Source: Armillaria gallica (lineage: Eukaryota; Basidiomycota; Agaricomycetes; Agaricales; Physalacriaceae). Taken from it: a stretch of DNA of 64,000 nt. Positions 1-12,163 of the stretch are shown piece after piece. Position 1 is the stretch's first letter. The number at the start of each line of letters is the position of its first letter. The stretch spans positions 1,922,001 through 1,986,000 of the forward strand of contig JBANDB010000013.1 in assembly GCA_037576215.1 (NCBI GenBank). The letters are read 5' to 3'. Under the pieces are notes generated by a model, which saw only the letters and a list, made by a program, of their open reading frames with translations, did not search any database and had not been told where the DNA came from. The translations under genes and the position numbers were made by a program.

Positions 1-914
1 AATTTCCAAGGCTAGTGACTAGTAGGCTCACTATGCAAGGCAGGAGACCCACAGATTCCGAGCTAGTCCTTTTCAATGCAACTCAAGCTGATCGCACTGT
101 TCCTGAGCAGAGAGGAGGGCAAATAGTAACTTGAATTGTACACTGCCTAACTGGACTACTTATATACTATGAGTGAAAGATGATTACAAACAGTCCATGA
201 GTACAGAAAAGGGTATAGATATTTCGATGCATTTCTATGGTTTTTGATGTCAGTCTGCCACAGCTGTTGTATTCCTTGGCAAGTGAGTCAGACTGCCTCT
301 GATTGGTCTCATCAAGGTGTTGCGATGATGGTGCATGTCAAAGTCACCTCCATGGGCCTAGGACCTTGGCAACTGGCGATTAAGCCCACGGCATCTCTCT
401 TCTGGAGCTCCTTTCTGGTAGACAGCTCCTTTCTTAGGCATATTAGCCATCGGGTCTTTCAGATTGCTAGCAAACATGCTAATCTCTCAGCTGAAACCCT
501 TGTCTTGGGCCTGCCTCATGATATCTCTTCATTTCTGTCCTTGCACAAGGTTATCTCTGGATCTTCAGGCACCATGCTTCTTTCATTAAGCAAGCACATG
601 GTTATCATCATTATGTTGTGATCCCACTCTAAGTTTATCCTACTGATGTGAGTGCAGGTCAAGCTTATTGGAAGGAGTGAGCTTGCTAATTGGCCTTTCT
701 GTCTAGCCTACCCTTCAGATACAGTGCTATGACCAAGTTCTTGGTTAGCTCTGTTGTTTCCATTGACATACTGCGACATCACTTCAGTAACCTCACTTAG
801 AATAGGTATCCACATGTCTGCTTTTAGCAAACTCGCTAAGTGTAGCCTGTAAGCTAATGCTTAAACATGTCAAATCATGAATTTATGTGGGTAGCCATGC
901 CACAGGTGTGACAC
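1..914 (-). repeat. Probable LTR relic related to E1, no gene
   Basis: No convincing coding sequence was found. The 15-mer ACTACTTATATACTA at 155-169 is shared exactly with the TATA region of the E1 LTRs (for example around 40431-40445). The following GATTACAAACAG-type sequence is only loosely similar to the LTR. I read the first few hundred bases as a diverged LTR of the E1 family in the same orientation; its ends were not determined. The rest, up to about 914, has no recognisable content. Confidence 0.35.
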
Positions 915-1737
915 TATATGAGAAAACATGCTGTGAAACTAGAAAACATTGCTAGATGGCAATGTAAGCAGGGTGAACGATGGAAGATGGACTAAACCAA
1001 TGACAATCAGTCTAGACATGAGAGAGTCGATGAGAAAACACGTTGCAGGGTTGAGTGAGGCAAGAGACAACATAGAGAGAGGTACTGAGGGTGGAATGGT
1101 GAGAGAAAACATGGAACTACAAAAATGACAATGATACTAGTCCTATACAGTGCTGGTGCTGAAGCCGATGTTGAAACTGGTCTTGTACTGAAATGATCTA
1201 TCCTGTGTCAAAACTAACCTTCAAGTCTGCTTGAGGGACTGTCCTATACTGATGCGATATGAAAACTTGCTGAAACTGATCCTAAGTCTACTCAGAGACT
1301 ACCCAAGTGGGTGACGATAACAATGGTGAAAGAGAAATGGTGAAAACTCCAATGATGTGAAATTGAAACAATGTCAGCCTAGTAAAAGATAACGGGGATG
1401 AGGTATGGCATGGCAATCACGTATTGGCACAATATGAGCGTATACCAATAGTGTTAAGAGTGAAGAGTGAGTGTGGAAGAACTCTTCACAGTTAAAAACT
1501 GTGGAATAACTCTGGTGAGTTTAAGAGTTGACGTGCAATCAAGATTATGCTGGGGTAAATGATGTATTGCTGTAGAACGGTGAATAAACATAGTTCACTG
1601 GCGATAATCTCATGGTGAACTGAGATAGACTGTGATAGACTGGTCATAAACTGGCTAGCTATGTTTTTCTAGCTGGCTTTTATACTACAAGTATGAATTT
1701 ATAAATAGTGTGAATATGAGCGACCTAGTAAGGCTGT
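915..1737. repeat. R1 element fragment, copy 1
   Basis: This stretch is a diverged copy of R1. It shares runs such as GAGAAAACATGGAACTAC, CTTGCTGAAACTGATCC and TTTATACTACAAGTA with 62750-63590, and their reverse complements with 40575-42205. It is in the same orientation as the copy at 62491. It breaks off at the phrase CTAGTAAGGCTGTAAG and then joins sequence (TGGAAGGGTAGACT) that is also found, inverted, at about 62055-62075. No coding capacity was seen. Confidence 0.6.
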
Positions 1738-1740
1738 AAG

Positions 1741-4155
1741 TATGGAAGGGTAGACTAGCATGCTCATTTCAACATCACAATCGGTGGTTATATAACCATA
1801 TATGGAAAGGAGACCTCGAAAACCTCTATAAGATCATTGATTACTCATGTATCATTCTTGGCAATAGTTATTTGTAATAATAATTTAGTATTTTTATTAA
1901 ATATTAGTCACTGATTATGCCCCAATGCTAAGGGAGGAAGTAAATTAAATAATTAAAAAGTAAACTAAATAAATAACCTTATTAGGAAGCAAGAGCTCGA
2001 GGCATGGCTGTACTTTCATTCTTCCATCGATTTTGGGTCATTGTAGTGCAGATTTTCTATTACTGTTATGTGGCAGAAGCATGATGCAAGCTTTCTAGTA
2101 AGTTGGATTTTTTCTCTATGCTTTGTGCAGCCCAAATAGTGCAGATGGTCTAATAGCCATTGTAATCTGAATTGTTATTCATGTAAGGCTCAAATAGTGT
2201 CTGATGCAATACACTGTACATAATCCTGTCTTTTCACAAGCAATCTACCAAGCGGAATGACCAGAAAACAAATGTCTGCAATAAATAAGCACATTTTCCT
2301 TTGTGCTAAGCAATTTACTGAGCAATGGAAGCCTTCATGGAAGGCCTCATGTAGCACATATATCATAAAACAGGAATGTTTTTCTGCCTGGAGGCTTAAT
2401 ATGGTCTCCTGGTTTTCTGTTAGTAGCAACACAAAGGCCAGAAGCAACAGAAGTGCAACTAAAAATGTTTGTATTGATGTCTGAGTCTCCTGCATGGATC
2501 AAATAGCTTGAAACAGTGCACTGCAGCTCCTGGTATATAAATCTACAAGAATATCCACTTGAGGAAGCATAGAGAAGTGACAGAAATGCACAAAGCCAAT
2601 GAGAGGATAAGGTGGGATATTAATTACACCATGAGAAAGAAGTTCATATTTAGGCAGATTTCAAACTGAGAATCAGTATCAGTCCCCCTACAAGTAACAA
2701 GCTCTGATAAGGGGGAGGCACGGCTAAAATCTGGCACATAGGGTGGAGCAGAGGGGGGTCTAAGCCTTAAATGTGTGCACTTTGGGTGCCCTCTTTTAAG
2801 ATATAGCACTGTAGGACTTACCTGGTAGTCCAATTTCTCTTTATTTCAATAGCCTTATCTGAATAGAGATTATTTTATGGTGAAATGTTCACCATAGTAG
2901 TGCTGATGTGAGGTATGGTAGACAACCAGCAACTATTGGCAGCACACCGGCATATACCAGCATCTCTCTGGTAACTAAGATTTGTGTTACAAAGCCATCC
3001 CAATATGTATATATTACTTTCATATATGGCAAGAGAGGGGGGGAGAGGTCCAGCCCATCCTTAAACACAAAAATGTATGTCATGTGTCTTTCTTAAATCC
3101 TGCTGCCCCTTGAGCTCTGATTATGCTCTTCAATATATGTGCCCAGCACCCCCTGCATAGGAAATTTCAAAGTTATGCAATCGGACCCACGGGAACTGAA
3201 TATAAGTCTTAGGTGACTTTATAACAGCCCTCATTCACTATCACAAACACCTGCCCATCTCCCGGTTGTGAAGCAATCTTCCTTTGCCTACCTAATCTAC
3301 ATCCCCTTCCTCTCCACTTGAATACCTCCTCCCCCCTCCCACCCCTCCTCTCTAATTCATCAGAGATTGACACCACTAGACCATCTATGAGTCTCAACCA
3401 TCAAACTATGTGTATAGTGCAAGCAACAGCTAAAAAGTCTGCCTAAAAAAATAAGTTCTCAATTGTGCATTTTATGGTGAGCTTCTCTATGATAAACTGG
3501 ATGCATATTCATGGACTGCTCTTCAGAATACAATCCATGCCCAGATTTGTATGACACACACTGCCACCATGCCTTACTCATGAATGTACAAAAATGATCT
3601 CAATCAGTAAAGAATGAGGCCAAGAATTGAACATACACACCTTTCTCCTTTTTGATTTTCTTCTATGCTTCCAATCCCAACCCAAACAAAACCTTCACTT
3701 TGACTGTTCCTGCATTTCATGTGATATAGTTCAAATGTTTTGAGTGATAGTTGTCTAGCTTATGTCAATCACACCCAGCTGTTCTCATAGTGGACTTGAC
3801 TACATCAAGAACACATATTTACATAAAAACTTACTGTTCCCAAGGGCGAGTAAAAATATGATATCATGATGTAATGACATCTCGTGACAACCTGCTCCTT
3901 GACAGGTCTTTCACATGATTTGTTGAGTCATTGAGCAGTAGAGGTCGATAGGTGTCTCCACATGATTTGCTGAGTCATGAGGCTGTCAAGCTCTACAAAA
4001 GCAATGCATAAAAAGGTATTTAAGTAAAGTAGGCCATGTATTCTTCTCTTGACGTCTCCAGAACTCCAGCTTCAGTGTTGTCATCATCACCATTGTTGTC
4101 ATCGCTGCTGTCTTGTTCACCATCCTCTTCTCGAAATTGGTCTAGGATAAATCAA
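1741..4155. other. Intergenic stretch, no supported gene
   Basis: The stretch is AT-rich with only short unlinked frames. A pyrimidine tract lies at about 3300-3350. Two copies of the phrase CATGATTTGYTGAGTCAT lie at about 3914 and 3961, each holding a TGAGTCA core of the bZIP/Gcn4 type. I see no gene here. Confidence 0.4.
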
Positions 4156-5330
4156 TTATTGGAATTGGAAATTGGAGAAGACAGTACCAGGATTGTCAGG
4201 CCTTGTGCCTGTGCATTGATCACCCACATGAAGGTCGGCCTGCAAATGATTATTTTGGGCATCTAACTCTTCCTTCTCATCAAGGTTTTTCCATTCTTCA
4301 GGTGTCAGTATGTTATTAGCCTGAAACATCCCCACAAGGGCCAAGTACACATTCCAGACGGAATGTCTGTTGATAATAGAATGCCCAAGCTGTTTGAGAT
4401 ATTCATGTAGAAGCACAGCAAATGAATGAGGAACAAGTTTCAGCACAGGATGGTCAGGTGGTGCATAAATTGCCTGGGCAGCAGCGATGGATTCAGAAGT
4501 GAATGCAACCTAAGTGTCAAGTTAGTCACAGAATTTCATGTCACTTTTCTGTGCTCTTACCTTGAAATCTTGAGTGCTGAAGCATTCAGGTGCTTGTTCT
4601 ATAAGCAAAGGGACACCATTTGACCTGGCAATCTTCCTATTATAACATTTGTTTGTGTTGTTGTTCTCTGAAACATATACATCTAATTTGGCTTGAAGCC
4701 AAGGCAGAAACACATAGCAGAACACTTGTCTAGAGATGAAGGAACATCAGGTCAAGGTGGAAATGATGGGAGGTAGGTCACTGATGCTTCTAGTGGTACC
4801 TTCAGATCATACCACCCCTCATCAATACCCACCTGCAACAGACATTCAAATCCAGACAACCATGATCTTTGTAGAACACTCCAGACAATTTCAGCTGGCA
4901 AATTTTTCTTCTCCTGCATCCAATGGTGTTGCACCATGCCAATTAGAGCTGAATCATGTGTATGCCTCAAGAATGTATGTGCTCGAGCCAGGTGACTATT
5001 TTCATTACCAAGATCACTTTGTGTCAAGAGTGGTCCTGCTGAGATGGATTGTCAAAAATCATAGGAGGCAAGAATTTTAGTCCTGATGCACCACCTGTCC
5101 ATTCAACCATGTCAAGGTAATAATGACTGATGAGAACTGGATTGCTATTATTCCACCACATATTTATCCATTTCAAAACTCCTGTGAAAGGATCCACACA
5201 GGCATGTAGACAGACACCAAATCAAACTTTCCATTTGTCATGTTGGTCAAGGGACCAAATGTCATTGACCCCGGCACAGTGAAAGACTCGTTGACACAGT
5301 CGTCCTCTTTTCTTACCTGGAAACAGCACA
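4156..5330 (-). pseudogene. Broken DDE integrase-like gene of agaricomycete transposon type
   Basis: Read on the minus strand, pieces in several frames line up with the 'integrase core' proteins common in mushroom genomes. In order: NDIWSLDQHDKW with the first acidic residue (about 5290), FTGVLKWINMWWNNSNP (about 5190), SDLGNENSHLARAH with the second acidic residue (about 5010), LPAEIVW with a candidate final Glu, GIDEGWYDLKVPLE (about 4800), FLPWLQAKLDVYV and RKIARSNGVPLLI (4600-4720), then a C-terminal LVPHSFAVLLHEYLKQLGHS segment (4156-4446). Frame changes and a TGA soon after DKWKV break it, so no full protein is possible as it stands. Some breaks may be introns, because the family is intron-containing. 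Upstream frames to about 6008 may hold its N-terminus. Assignment is from memory of the family. Confidence 0.6.
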
Positions 5331-6903
5331 GGCTCTTTCATCTGGAACCATCCTTCAACCACACCTCTGAGAATTAAGAACTCGCAATACAAGAAGGCAA
5401 AAGCAAGTACTCAGGAGCAAGTATTCCACATATATGTTTAAGGTGCTTGTACATTTCTGTGCGGCCTGCTGTTGGGTAGATAGTATGCAGGTATGTCATA
5501 TCTGTGTCAACTGATGCAATGCTATGTTTTTGTTGTCATGCTGAAAGGAGGCCCAATGATTTTCTAAGATTCTTGAAGCTCTTCAACCTAGATGTTTGTG
5601 TATGAAAAAATTTCCATGAAAAATAACATCATGTACCCTAGACAGTATTTCTTTGTATCGAATACTTTGTGCAGCTCCTGTCACATAATTTCATCTGTCA
5701 TGTCGCCATTCATCATCCATAGCTGATGGAGTCTTGGTTCAACCAACTCCGTGGGAACTGCAAATGTAGATAAGTATTCCACTTTGAAAGCTTCATAGAT
5801 GCAAGTACCATGCGGAAGATATTGAATTGGCATCATCCCACCTGAGGAAGCCCAAATGCGGGTTGGTGGGGCAAAAGGTAGTGACACAAAATCTAGTCAC
5901 TACTTCAGACTCTGACAGGAAAAGTCCCCCTTCTGAGGTCTGTCTGGTCATGGTCATCCCAGAACATGAAACATGTAATGGTTCCTCATAAAATTTCCTT
6001 GATGCCACCTGCCTACATCCCAGATCCTGTGGGAGCTAATAAGGAAATTTGATAGCGCAGATTCCTTTATCAAGTAATTTGCCAATGAGGATCATCACCT
6101 GTCTGCAAAAAAATTTGGACGTTTTGTGTCATTGCTCTTCACAATCAGACCACTTTGCCGCAAAGATGAACCCTGTATTGGAGAATTCAAATAGCAAATG
6201 GTCTGGATGTTATGTGTAGGAACAATGCAGTTGCACCAAACAATTTCTAAGAAGGGAGTTGCCCCCAGGACTCAAAACATATAAAATTTGGATTGGAGAC
6301 CCTATTTTCCTATCCAAGTTTTCCCCAATCGCTGTCGCCTCTCAAGATGACCATGTTTGCCAAAAATGTCCTATGGGCACTGCTGAATCAGATGGCCTTC
6401 CTGCCTCTAATTGCTGCATTATCTTGTGAGTTGAGTTAGACAGAGCTTGATGTCATTGACTCACCAACAAAAAAGCCACCGTTGTACTCTTTATAGCTTT
6501 CTGCTACATGACTCTCTTTCGCTGTTACCAGTGCTCAGCCAGATATGCTGTGCAAGCAAACCCAGTGATTTACACAATCTTTGTATAAGGACCAGGAGCT
6601 CAGACATTATCACTGCATACGTCAAGTAATTCTAATTTGTTGTATAATCTCAGCATTTGTGATGTAGATGTCCAAAGCACTCATACCATCCTTGATGTCT
6701 TACACCTCTTAGAACCCTGACTATGTTTGTTAGGGAAACTGCATCATCAATACAATGTATACATGCCCAGAAAATGGCAACCTGTTAGAGGCAGTGATAC
6801 ACTCTTGGGTTTGAACGTCAGAGTGTTGTCACATCTTGGCATCAGATTTCACTTACTTGGGGGCAGTGAGTACCATTCATATTTTTGAATTTCTCTGCAA
6901 CTC
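5331..6903. other. Region upstream of the integrase-like gene, unresolved
   Basis: Minus-strand frames of about 70 residues at 5681-5887 and 5793-6008 could be N-terminal pieces of the integrase-like gene, but I could not align them to that family. No other gene is supported. The gene at 6904 is divergent, so a shared promoter region probably lies in the later part. Confidence 0.25.
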
Positions 6904-9150
6904 ATGACTAAAGGTCTGGAATTCACTTTCATGGTGGCTGAATCCATTGACCACTGCCAGTATCATTGCTGCGCCAAGTGCCAAGCTGACAAAAAGCCAT
7001 ATTTCTTTGGGCCTGGAGAGGCAATGTTTGTAATGGAAGGAGCTGTGGTTACTGATGGACCAGCAACAATTACAAATCAGGATCGATCATTGCTATCACT
7101 TTCAATCACAGTGTGTGGATTTTGTGTGGCCCTGTCTGCCCAAAAGAGTAAGTGTCATAACGGTTATGACCTCCCCAGCTGACTGACCTTCCAGATGCTG
7201 CAACACAGAAACAAATAGCAATGAAGAGGATTCTGATGTCAGGTAAGTTCACCACCTTTTTTTCTGATGAATCTTACCTTCATTATTTCTTTAGGTATGT
7301 CAAACATGAGACCTTCAAAAAGTAAACAACCACTCGGGACTAGTAACATGGAGGTTGAGTGTCAGTTTCCTACAATTTACCTACATTGAAACTAGTTAAC
7401 CCCTTCCTCAGACATCAATGTGTCCTTGAAGAGACTAGTCTTAGAAGCAGAGATGAGAGCTACACTTTGATGGACCTTGTGCGAAGTGGTGTGCCCATTT
7501 TGGGGGCTCCAACAAGTGTCAATCCAAGCCACCAACTTCCTGACATTGATGGAATCAACAAAGGAATCAAAATGGTGAGAAGAAAAAGTACATTCTTTAC
7601 ATGTGGAAGTTTCAACAAAACTAATGGATTTTCCAAGATGCAACACTGTATGAGAGGACCTCCACAGGGATGGCACCACTTGCACACTCAGGCTACCAGA
7701 CTGCAAGCTATTCTACTGCCCACATTGACTACCACAGTGAGAGGAAACAACACCGGCGCCTCGCCACAGAAGGCAGGCAGGATGAACAAGTAAAAATTCT
7801 AGTTCAAGTTCGAAAACCTAACAACAAAACACAAAAGAGAGACCACTTCTTTGTAAGCCCTTTTTTTTGCTTTTTTGCTAGCAACTCAATTTGAATGTGT
7901 GGACATGATTATAGGCAATCTCAGAAGGTGTCAATTTCTATGCGAGAGAGCCTGCGTACAAAGTAAATGCTCTTGTCCTGGACCAGCTTCTTTCCCATAT
8001 TATGAAAGACACTCGTGTGAAAGGGTTTCCTTTCAACGTGAAATATTTTGTACTGCAGGATCCACACTGGGTAAGAGTTTTGAGTGATCAATCCCAAACA
8101 GAGCCATTGGATCTATATTCCCACAATATTCACACCCAGAAAGCCTCTGCAGAAAAACTCAAAAACCCCCTGAAACAGTTCAAATATATCCAGAAGGCAT
8201 CTCCTACCTACTTCCTGGACATGACATGGGAAGCAGCCACACGATTTAACATGTGGGATGCAGAATATGATTCCGCACCTGAGGTACATGTATGGAGCCA
8301 ACTTATTCTCCAAACTGGCTGATTTTGGTGTCCAGTCCTCTTCGTCGCCAGTTGAGGATGATAAAGGAAAGGGTCAAGAGGTGACACAGGTAAATATCAC
8401 ATAAACTGTCTGTGCACTCAAATAATATAAAGATTCAGGAACTCGACAACAATATTCTCCTGTCTTCAATCTCAGCTGCGTCTTCTACCATGTTGGTGAG
8501 TGGTTGAAATATTACATGTGGGTGACCCCTCTTACATGCAATCTAGACCAGTTTTCAGTTCCTGTTGAGGGGATTCAAAATGTGTTCTTTGACTCCAAAA
8601 CAGAAGGCAAGTACCACCAGCTTCATAACTTATATCCTGATAATGTTTGCTTAGCTTCCAGAAACTAAGGATCATGTAGAGGTGCCTATGACAGGAATCC
8701 AATGCTCCGACTGGTTCAAAGACATACCAAAACTGATCCTCCAAGGTGGGGTGGTCAATGAGGAACAAAGTGAATATGGTAAGTCTCTAATTACCCTTCA
8801 GATTCGGTCTAATATTATTGCAGGACTCTTTGCGATCGACATCGAGATATGTAGTGTCTGGGCATCCCCAGTGGGGTTCTTGCACTATCCACAATTCTCA
8901 TTTCAGTGACAGTACATTGGTTGCATGTACACAGACTGGAAGGAAGGCAAAGATTCCAGACTTGGCATCGGCAGCTTCAAGACCGCCAACAAAGGGATCC
9001 TTGAACCAGGCATACATGTTGGAGGACAAGAGCTGGCACCTGCCTTATTACACTTACAAAGCTTTGTTCCTCAACTGCATTTGGAAGGGTTTTCCCACAA
9101 TAACTAAGGCCTCATATTTCCAACACCCTGAATTTTTGGAAGCTGGCTGA
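6904..9150 (+). pseudogene. Alpha-kinase-like protein, multi-exon, probably decayed
   Basis: A chain of plus-strand pieces is separated by intron-sized gaps: 6904-7182 with a Cys/His cluster (HCQYHCCAKC), 7359-7793, 7919-8322, 8682-8780 and 8905-9107. The last carries RLGIGSFKTANKGIL, which resembles the glycine-rich GxFKTAxxG segment at the start of basidiomycete alpha-kinase (MHCK/EF2K type) catalytic domains. The middle piece (YKVNALVLDQ, VKYFVLQDPHWVRV) resembles the region preceding the kinase in such proteins. The catalytic core that should follow is missing: reading ends after about 60 residues and the next 500 bp hold nothing similar. It is likely truncated. It converges with the JmjC-like gene to the right. 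The family call is tentative. Confidence 0.4.
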
Positions 9151-9635
9151 GGGTATTCAGGCAAGACATCGAGCATCTTAATTCCTTGGTGCAGTAGATG
9201 GGACATCAGGGATGTTTTTTAGGCACAGGAGTTCCAGGCTTTTACTTATAGGATATCCTTAGCACATTTTATGAGGGTATGGCACATCAATAGCACAGGA
9301 TCACAGGCAGCAACCACAGGAATATATATGGTTGTCCGAGGTGCCTAGTCAGACACGTTGGAACAACCTAGTAGGAAGGAACTGGGCAGAAAGCTTGGAT
9401 TGATATGGATGAAGGTAGCTGTAGCTAAAACGGTGTATCTGTTGACTCCCAGGATGCTGAGAGATGACAGGGAAGGATACAAACAAGAAAAGTGCAACTC
9501 CCAACTCAGATATAATTTGAAAGGGATGCAAAATGTTCTGTTGCCAATGTGAGCTTTACCCCAATTATCACAGTGGGAATTATTCCCAATCACTAAACTA
9601 CCTGACACCTTCTAGTCAAGTTTTTATAGTAAAGG
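9151..9635. other. Gap between converging genes
   Basis: No coding segment, repeat or RNA gene is supported. It would hold the 3' ends of the alpha-kinase-like and JmjC-like genes. Confidence 0.3.
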
Positions 9636-10908
9636 TCATAGTACTTGATTCCTGGATACATGTGTAGAAGCAAGAAATAGGTTCGTTTTACTCGAAACTT
9701 TCCACAATCTGTTGTGATTCCCAGATAACATTTTCTGCCCATTTGGTGACAGTTTTGACATCTGCATTAACAGAAATAAAAATAGAGAGTACTTTTGGGC
9801 AAACCACTTACCAAGGGGACTAATTTTTAGCCAGACCAGTATCTGGTGATTCAAATGAAAGAGCCTGTCATGTCTGTCTATACTTGCATTCAACAAATCA
9901 TCATCCAAATCACTTGAAAAAAAGAAATCCAGACACCACTTCACACTTTGTTCAAAATGTATGATGTCAAGCTGTCTCCAACCTGCCACCTTTCTTGCAG
10001 ACATGATTAAAGAACAGGCAAAGTACATGGCAGAGCTCTTTGCAAACTTGGCAATATCATGAGAGCCCAGTGGGTGGTGAAAGAGCTCCTCATAGGAGTA
10101 AGTGGATTCTTCGTCAGAGAGAAGAACAAGAGAGTAATTTTCACGCAATTGGTAAATCAGGTCCAAATAGGCTCTTCTTGCCTTAGGAAGTGCAGAGTTG
10201 GCCTTTAGATAATTCAAGGCAGTGAAGTTCTCCAAGGCAGAGAGGAATAGGCATAAGTTGCCTAAAGCGACAATGTCAAGAAGACCTTTGCCCATCCGCA
10301 TTTCAGGAATATGAGAATCAGTGGCTATAATCACAGAATAAGTTAGTGGCAAATGGTCTTGCATTAATAAGCTCACTCTCAATTCCAAGGTTGTAATAAA
10401 CTATGAGACAAAGAATAATGTCCTGCAGTTGTGCGTAAATGGTTTCATTGATCTTGACTCTTCGCATACAAGTCCCAACCCATCCAGAGACAGTTTTTGG
10501 CAATGTTACTGTGGCGTAAAATTTCTCACTGTGGACGACAGAGTGTTCAAGAGTTACAACTGCATGGAGAGTTTCCAGTTGAATGTATCTTCCCTTGCTG
10601 TCAGCAGGTGTCACAAGATATCACAAGTAGTAGGACATACAGTGCATTACCAGGCTCAAGGACTACTAAAGTGGTGTTCCATCCTTTTCCATCCTTGATA
10701 AGATCAGGATTCCAGTCCTTCAATGCACTGATATACCCATCACCCACACAATGCCAAAAAGGGTACCACAGCTGATGGCCACAGAGAACTTGAACAACAG
10801 TACCAATGCCAAGATTATGGGGCTTGAAACGGTCAATCAAACCTTTCGTCATGACAAACCAGAAGTTGGTAACAGATGTTGGATAAAACTCTGTTTCGAA
10901 GATGTGCT
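9636..10908 (-). pseudogene. JmjC-like gene A, 3' half (split by E1)
   Basis: This is the 3' part of a JmjC/cupin-like gene whose 5' part is at 42301-43231. The frame is open across the join if one copy of the CTGTG duplication is removed (about TSVHTEHIFETEF). Exon 10601-10908 holds LGIGTVVQVL, WNTTLVVLEPG and the beta strands of the cupin fold. After an intron with GTAATG..GACAG borders, ETLHAVVTLEHSV gives the distal His, followed by KFYATVTL. The next exons (9636-10388) give DIVALGNLCLFLSAL and an acidic C-terminal region. It aligns along its length with gene B at 48724-50862. Where active JmjC proteins have H-x-D, gene A reads TKGLIDRFKPHN, so the first metal ligands are absent. The 31-kb insertion makes it non-functional. 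Confidence 0.65.
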
Positions 10909-10913
10909 CTGTG
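10909..10913. repeat. Target-site duplication of E1, left copy (CTGTG)
   Basis: CTGTG directly precedes the TGTAAGACCC end of the left LTR and is repeated exactly at 42301-42305 after the last CA of the right LTR. A 5-bp duplication is typical of Ty3/gypsy integration. Confidence 0.85.
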
Positions 10914-11327
10914 TGTAAGACCCGAACTCCAATCAAGGGTAAATAATCGGCTGTATCATGTTCATACAGTCACTGATTAGTCCTGAGATGATTGGCGATC
11001 AAGACCTGACTTGATAGTGCTTAGTGAGAAGGAATGTGTTTCGGTATGAATAAACGTTAGCTCAAAGCTAGGGAATATACAGCTTTGAGTACACTACTTA
11101 TATACTAAAGTGAGGGTCTGTAATGAGTTCTAAGATGAGGGTACCGTGTTAGAAAGTGAATAAGCCAAGTACACGGTAGCCGAGAATAATACATGTCGTT
11201 GGAGTGTGACGATGTGAAGATTTATGAAGGCTCCATGGAGTCACAGATCTAAAGATAAGATAAGATAAGTGCTGAAGATAAGATAAGATAAGAGGTGCTT
11301 AGGTAAAGAAATGAATAAATCGTAACA
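10914..11327 (-). repeat. E1 3' LTR
   Basis: 414 bp starting TGTAAGACCC and ending CGTAACA. In element orientation the U3 begins TGTTACGATTT and contains two blocks of three TTATC/GATAA repeats (about 11259-11300). The TATA sequence is GTATATAAG, and about 30 nt further on is the self-primer sequence (reverse complement of 11057-11069). Compared with the 5' LTR I count about 19 substitutions by eye, all transitions. Confidence 0.9.
11259..11302 (-). promoter_or_regulatory. GATAAG repeat cluster in the E1 LTR U3
   Basis: Two runs of three AGATAAG-type units separated by a short spacer. The same cluster lies in the 5' LTR at about 42230-42270, with one unit changed to GGTAAG. E2's LTR has a smaller GATAAGATAAG block in the same relative place. 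GATAAG is the core site of fungal GATA factors; a regulatory role is inferred. Confidence 0.45.
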
Positions 11328-11340
11328 TTACCCCCCTGTT
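11328..11340 (-). promoter_or_regulatory. E1 polypurine tract
   Basis: Read on the minus strand this is AACAGGGGGGTAA, directly upstream of the 3' LTR (TGTTACG). A G-run next to the 3' LTR is the expected plus-strand priming site and fixes the element's orientation. Confidence 0.8.
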
Positions 11341-11539
11341 AAGGCAGGTGTCCCAACTGCTGTTAGCTTCAACCCCATCATTACTTTCTCACAATGCCAT
11401 GCACAACGTTAGTGCCACTGCCTCAGCGTCTACCTGTCCTTTTTCTTTGGGTCCTATATGCAAGGTCTCGAACGAAAGGGGGATCTTTCGCTATCAGGTG
11501 GTTGTGGAAGAGGTAAGTCTGGTAAACTTTTTCTTGTCA

Positions 11540-12163
11540 TCATGGTATTTCGTGTGGTTCAAACGGCGATTTCGTGTATGTCGAAGGGTCGTCGTTGCCA
11601 CCAAGCCAATCCCAGTCTAGCTGTTGGTCGTACCAAACTGTTTGACCAGTGAATGGGTCCATATAGGATTGCCAATCTTCTGTCTCATGCTCGGTATGAT
11701 TCACTTTTTCTGCGAGGTACTGGTCGACGAGTTCTTCTGCGTCCATATCGTTTTCTCGAACCCAACTGTTCGATTCTGGTCCATATCCTTTCCATTTGAT
11801 GAAGTAGTCCATGACCCATTGCCATGGTTCTCTAGCTTTTCCCCTGACTTTGTGCTCTCCACTGTCGAGGACTTTCTTGACTTTGTAGTGCTCTTCACCA
11901 TCGATGAGATCTGGTGGTGGTGGAGGCAGCTGTTCTTGGTTTGGGAATGTGGGTGGGGTGTATGGGGTGAGGAGTGCTTCATTGAACACTGGGTGGATAT
12001 GCCAGCCTGTTGGGAGTTTTAATTTATATGCTGATGCTCCGACTTTGGAGATGATTGAGAATGGGCCCGTTCATTTGTCTGCAAGTTTCTTCTTGGGATG
12101 TGGGAGACTAAGGTTGGTCATGTCGAGCCACACCTTATCTCCTACTTGGTATTTGACTGCAGG
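11540..12163 (-). pseudogene. E1 integrase C-terminus and chromodomain
   Basis: After the integrase core the frame continues with VWLDMTNLSLPHPKKKLADK, a TGA where the E2 copy has an Arg codon (LDDKR), then TGPF and the GPY/F-like module (KLKLPTGWHIHPVFNE). The chromodomain follows (about 11660-11880): EHYKVKKVLDS, FIKWKGYGPESNSW and ELVDQYL, with the aromatic residues of a methyl-lysine pocket. Chromodomains of this class steer integration to chromatin bearing particular histone marks. A tail of about 40 residues closes the protein near 11540. Confidence 0.8.

Noticed and set aside
2190..2495. Overlapping frames of 75-101 residues on both strands
   Set aside because: No motif, no partner exons and similar size on both strands, as expected by chance.
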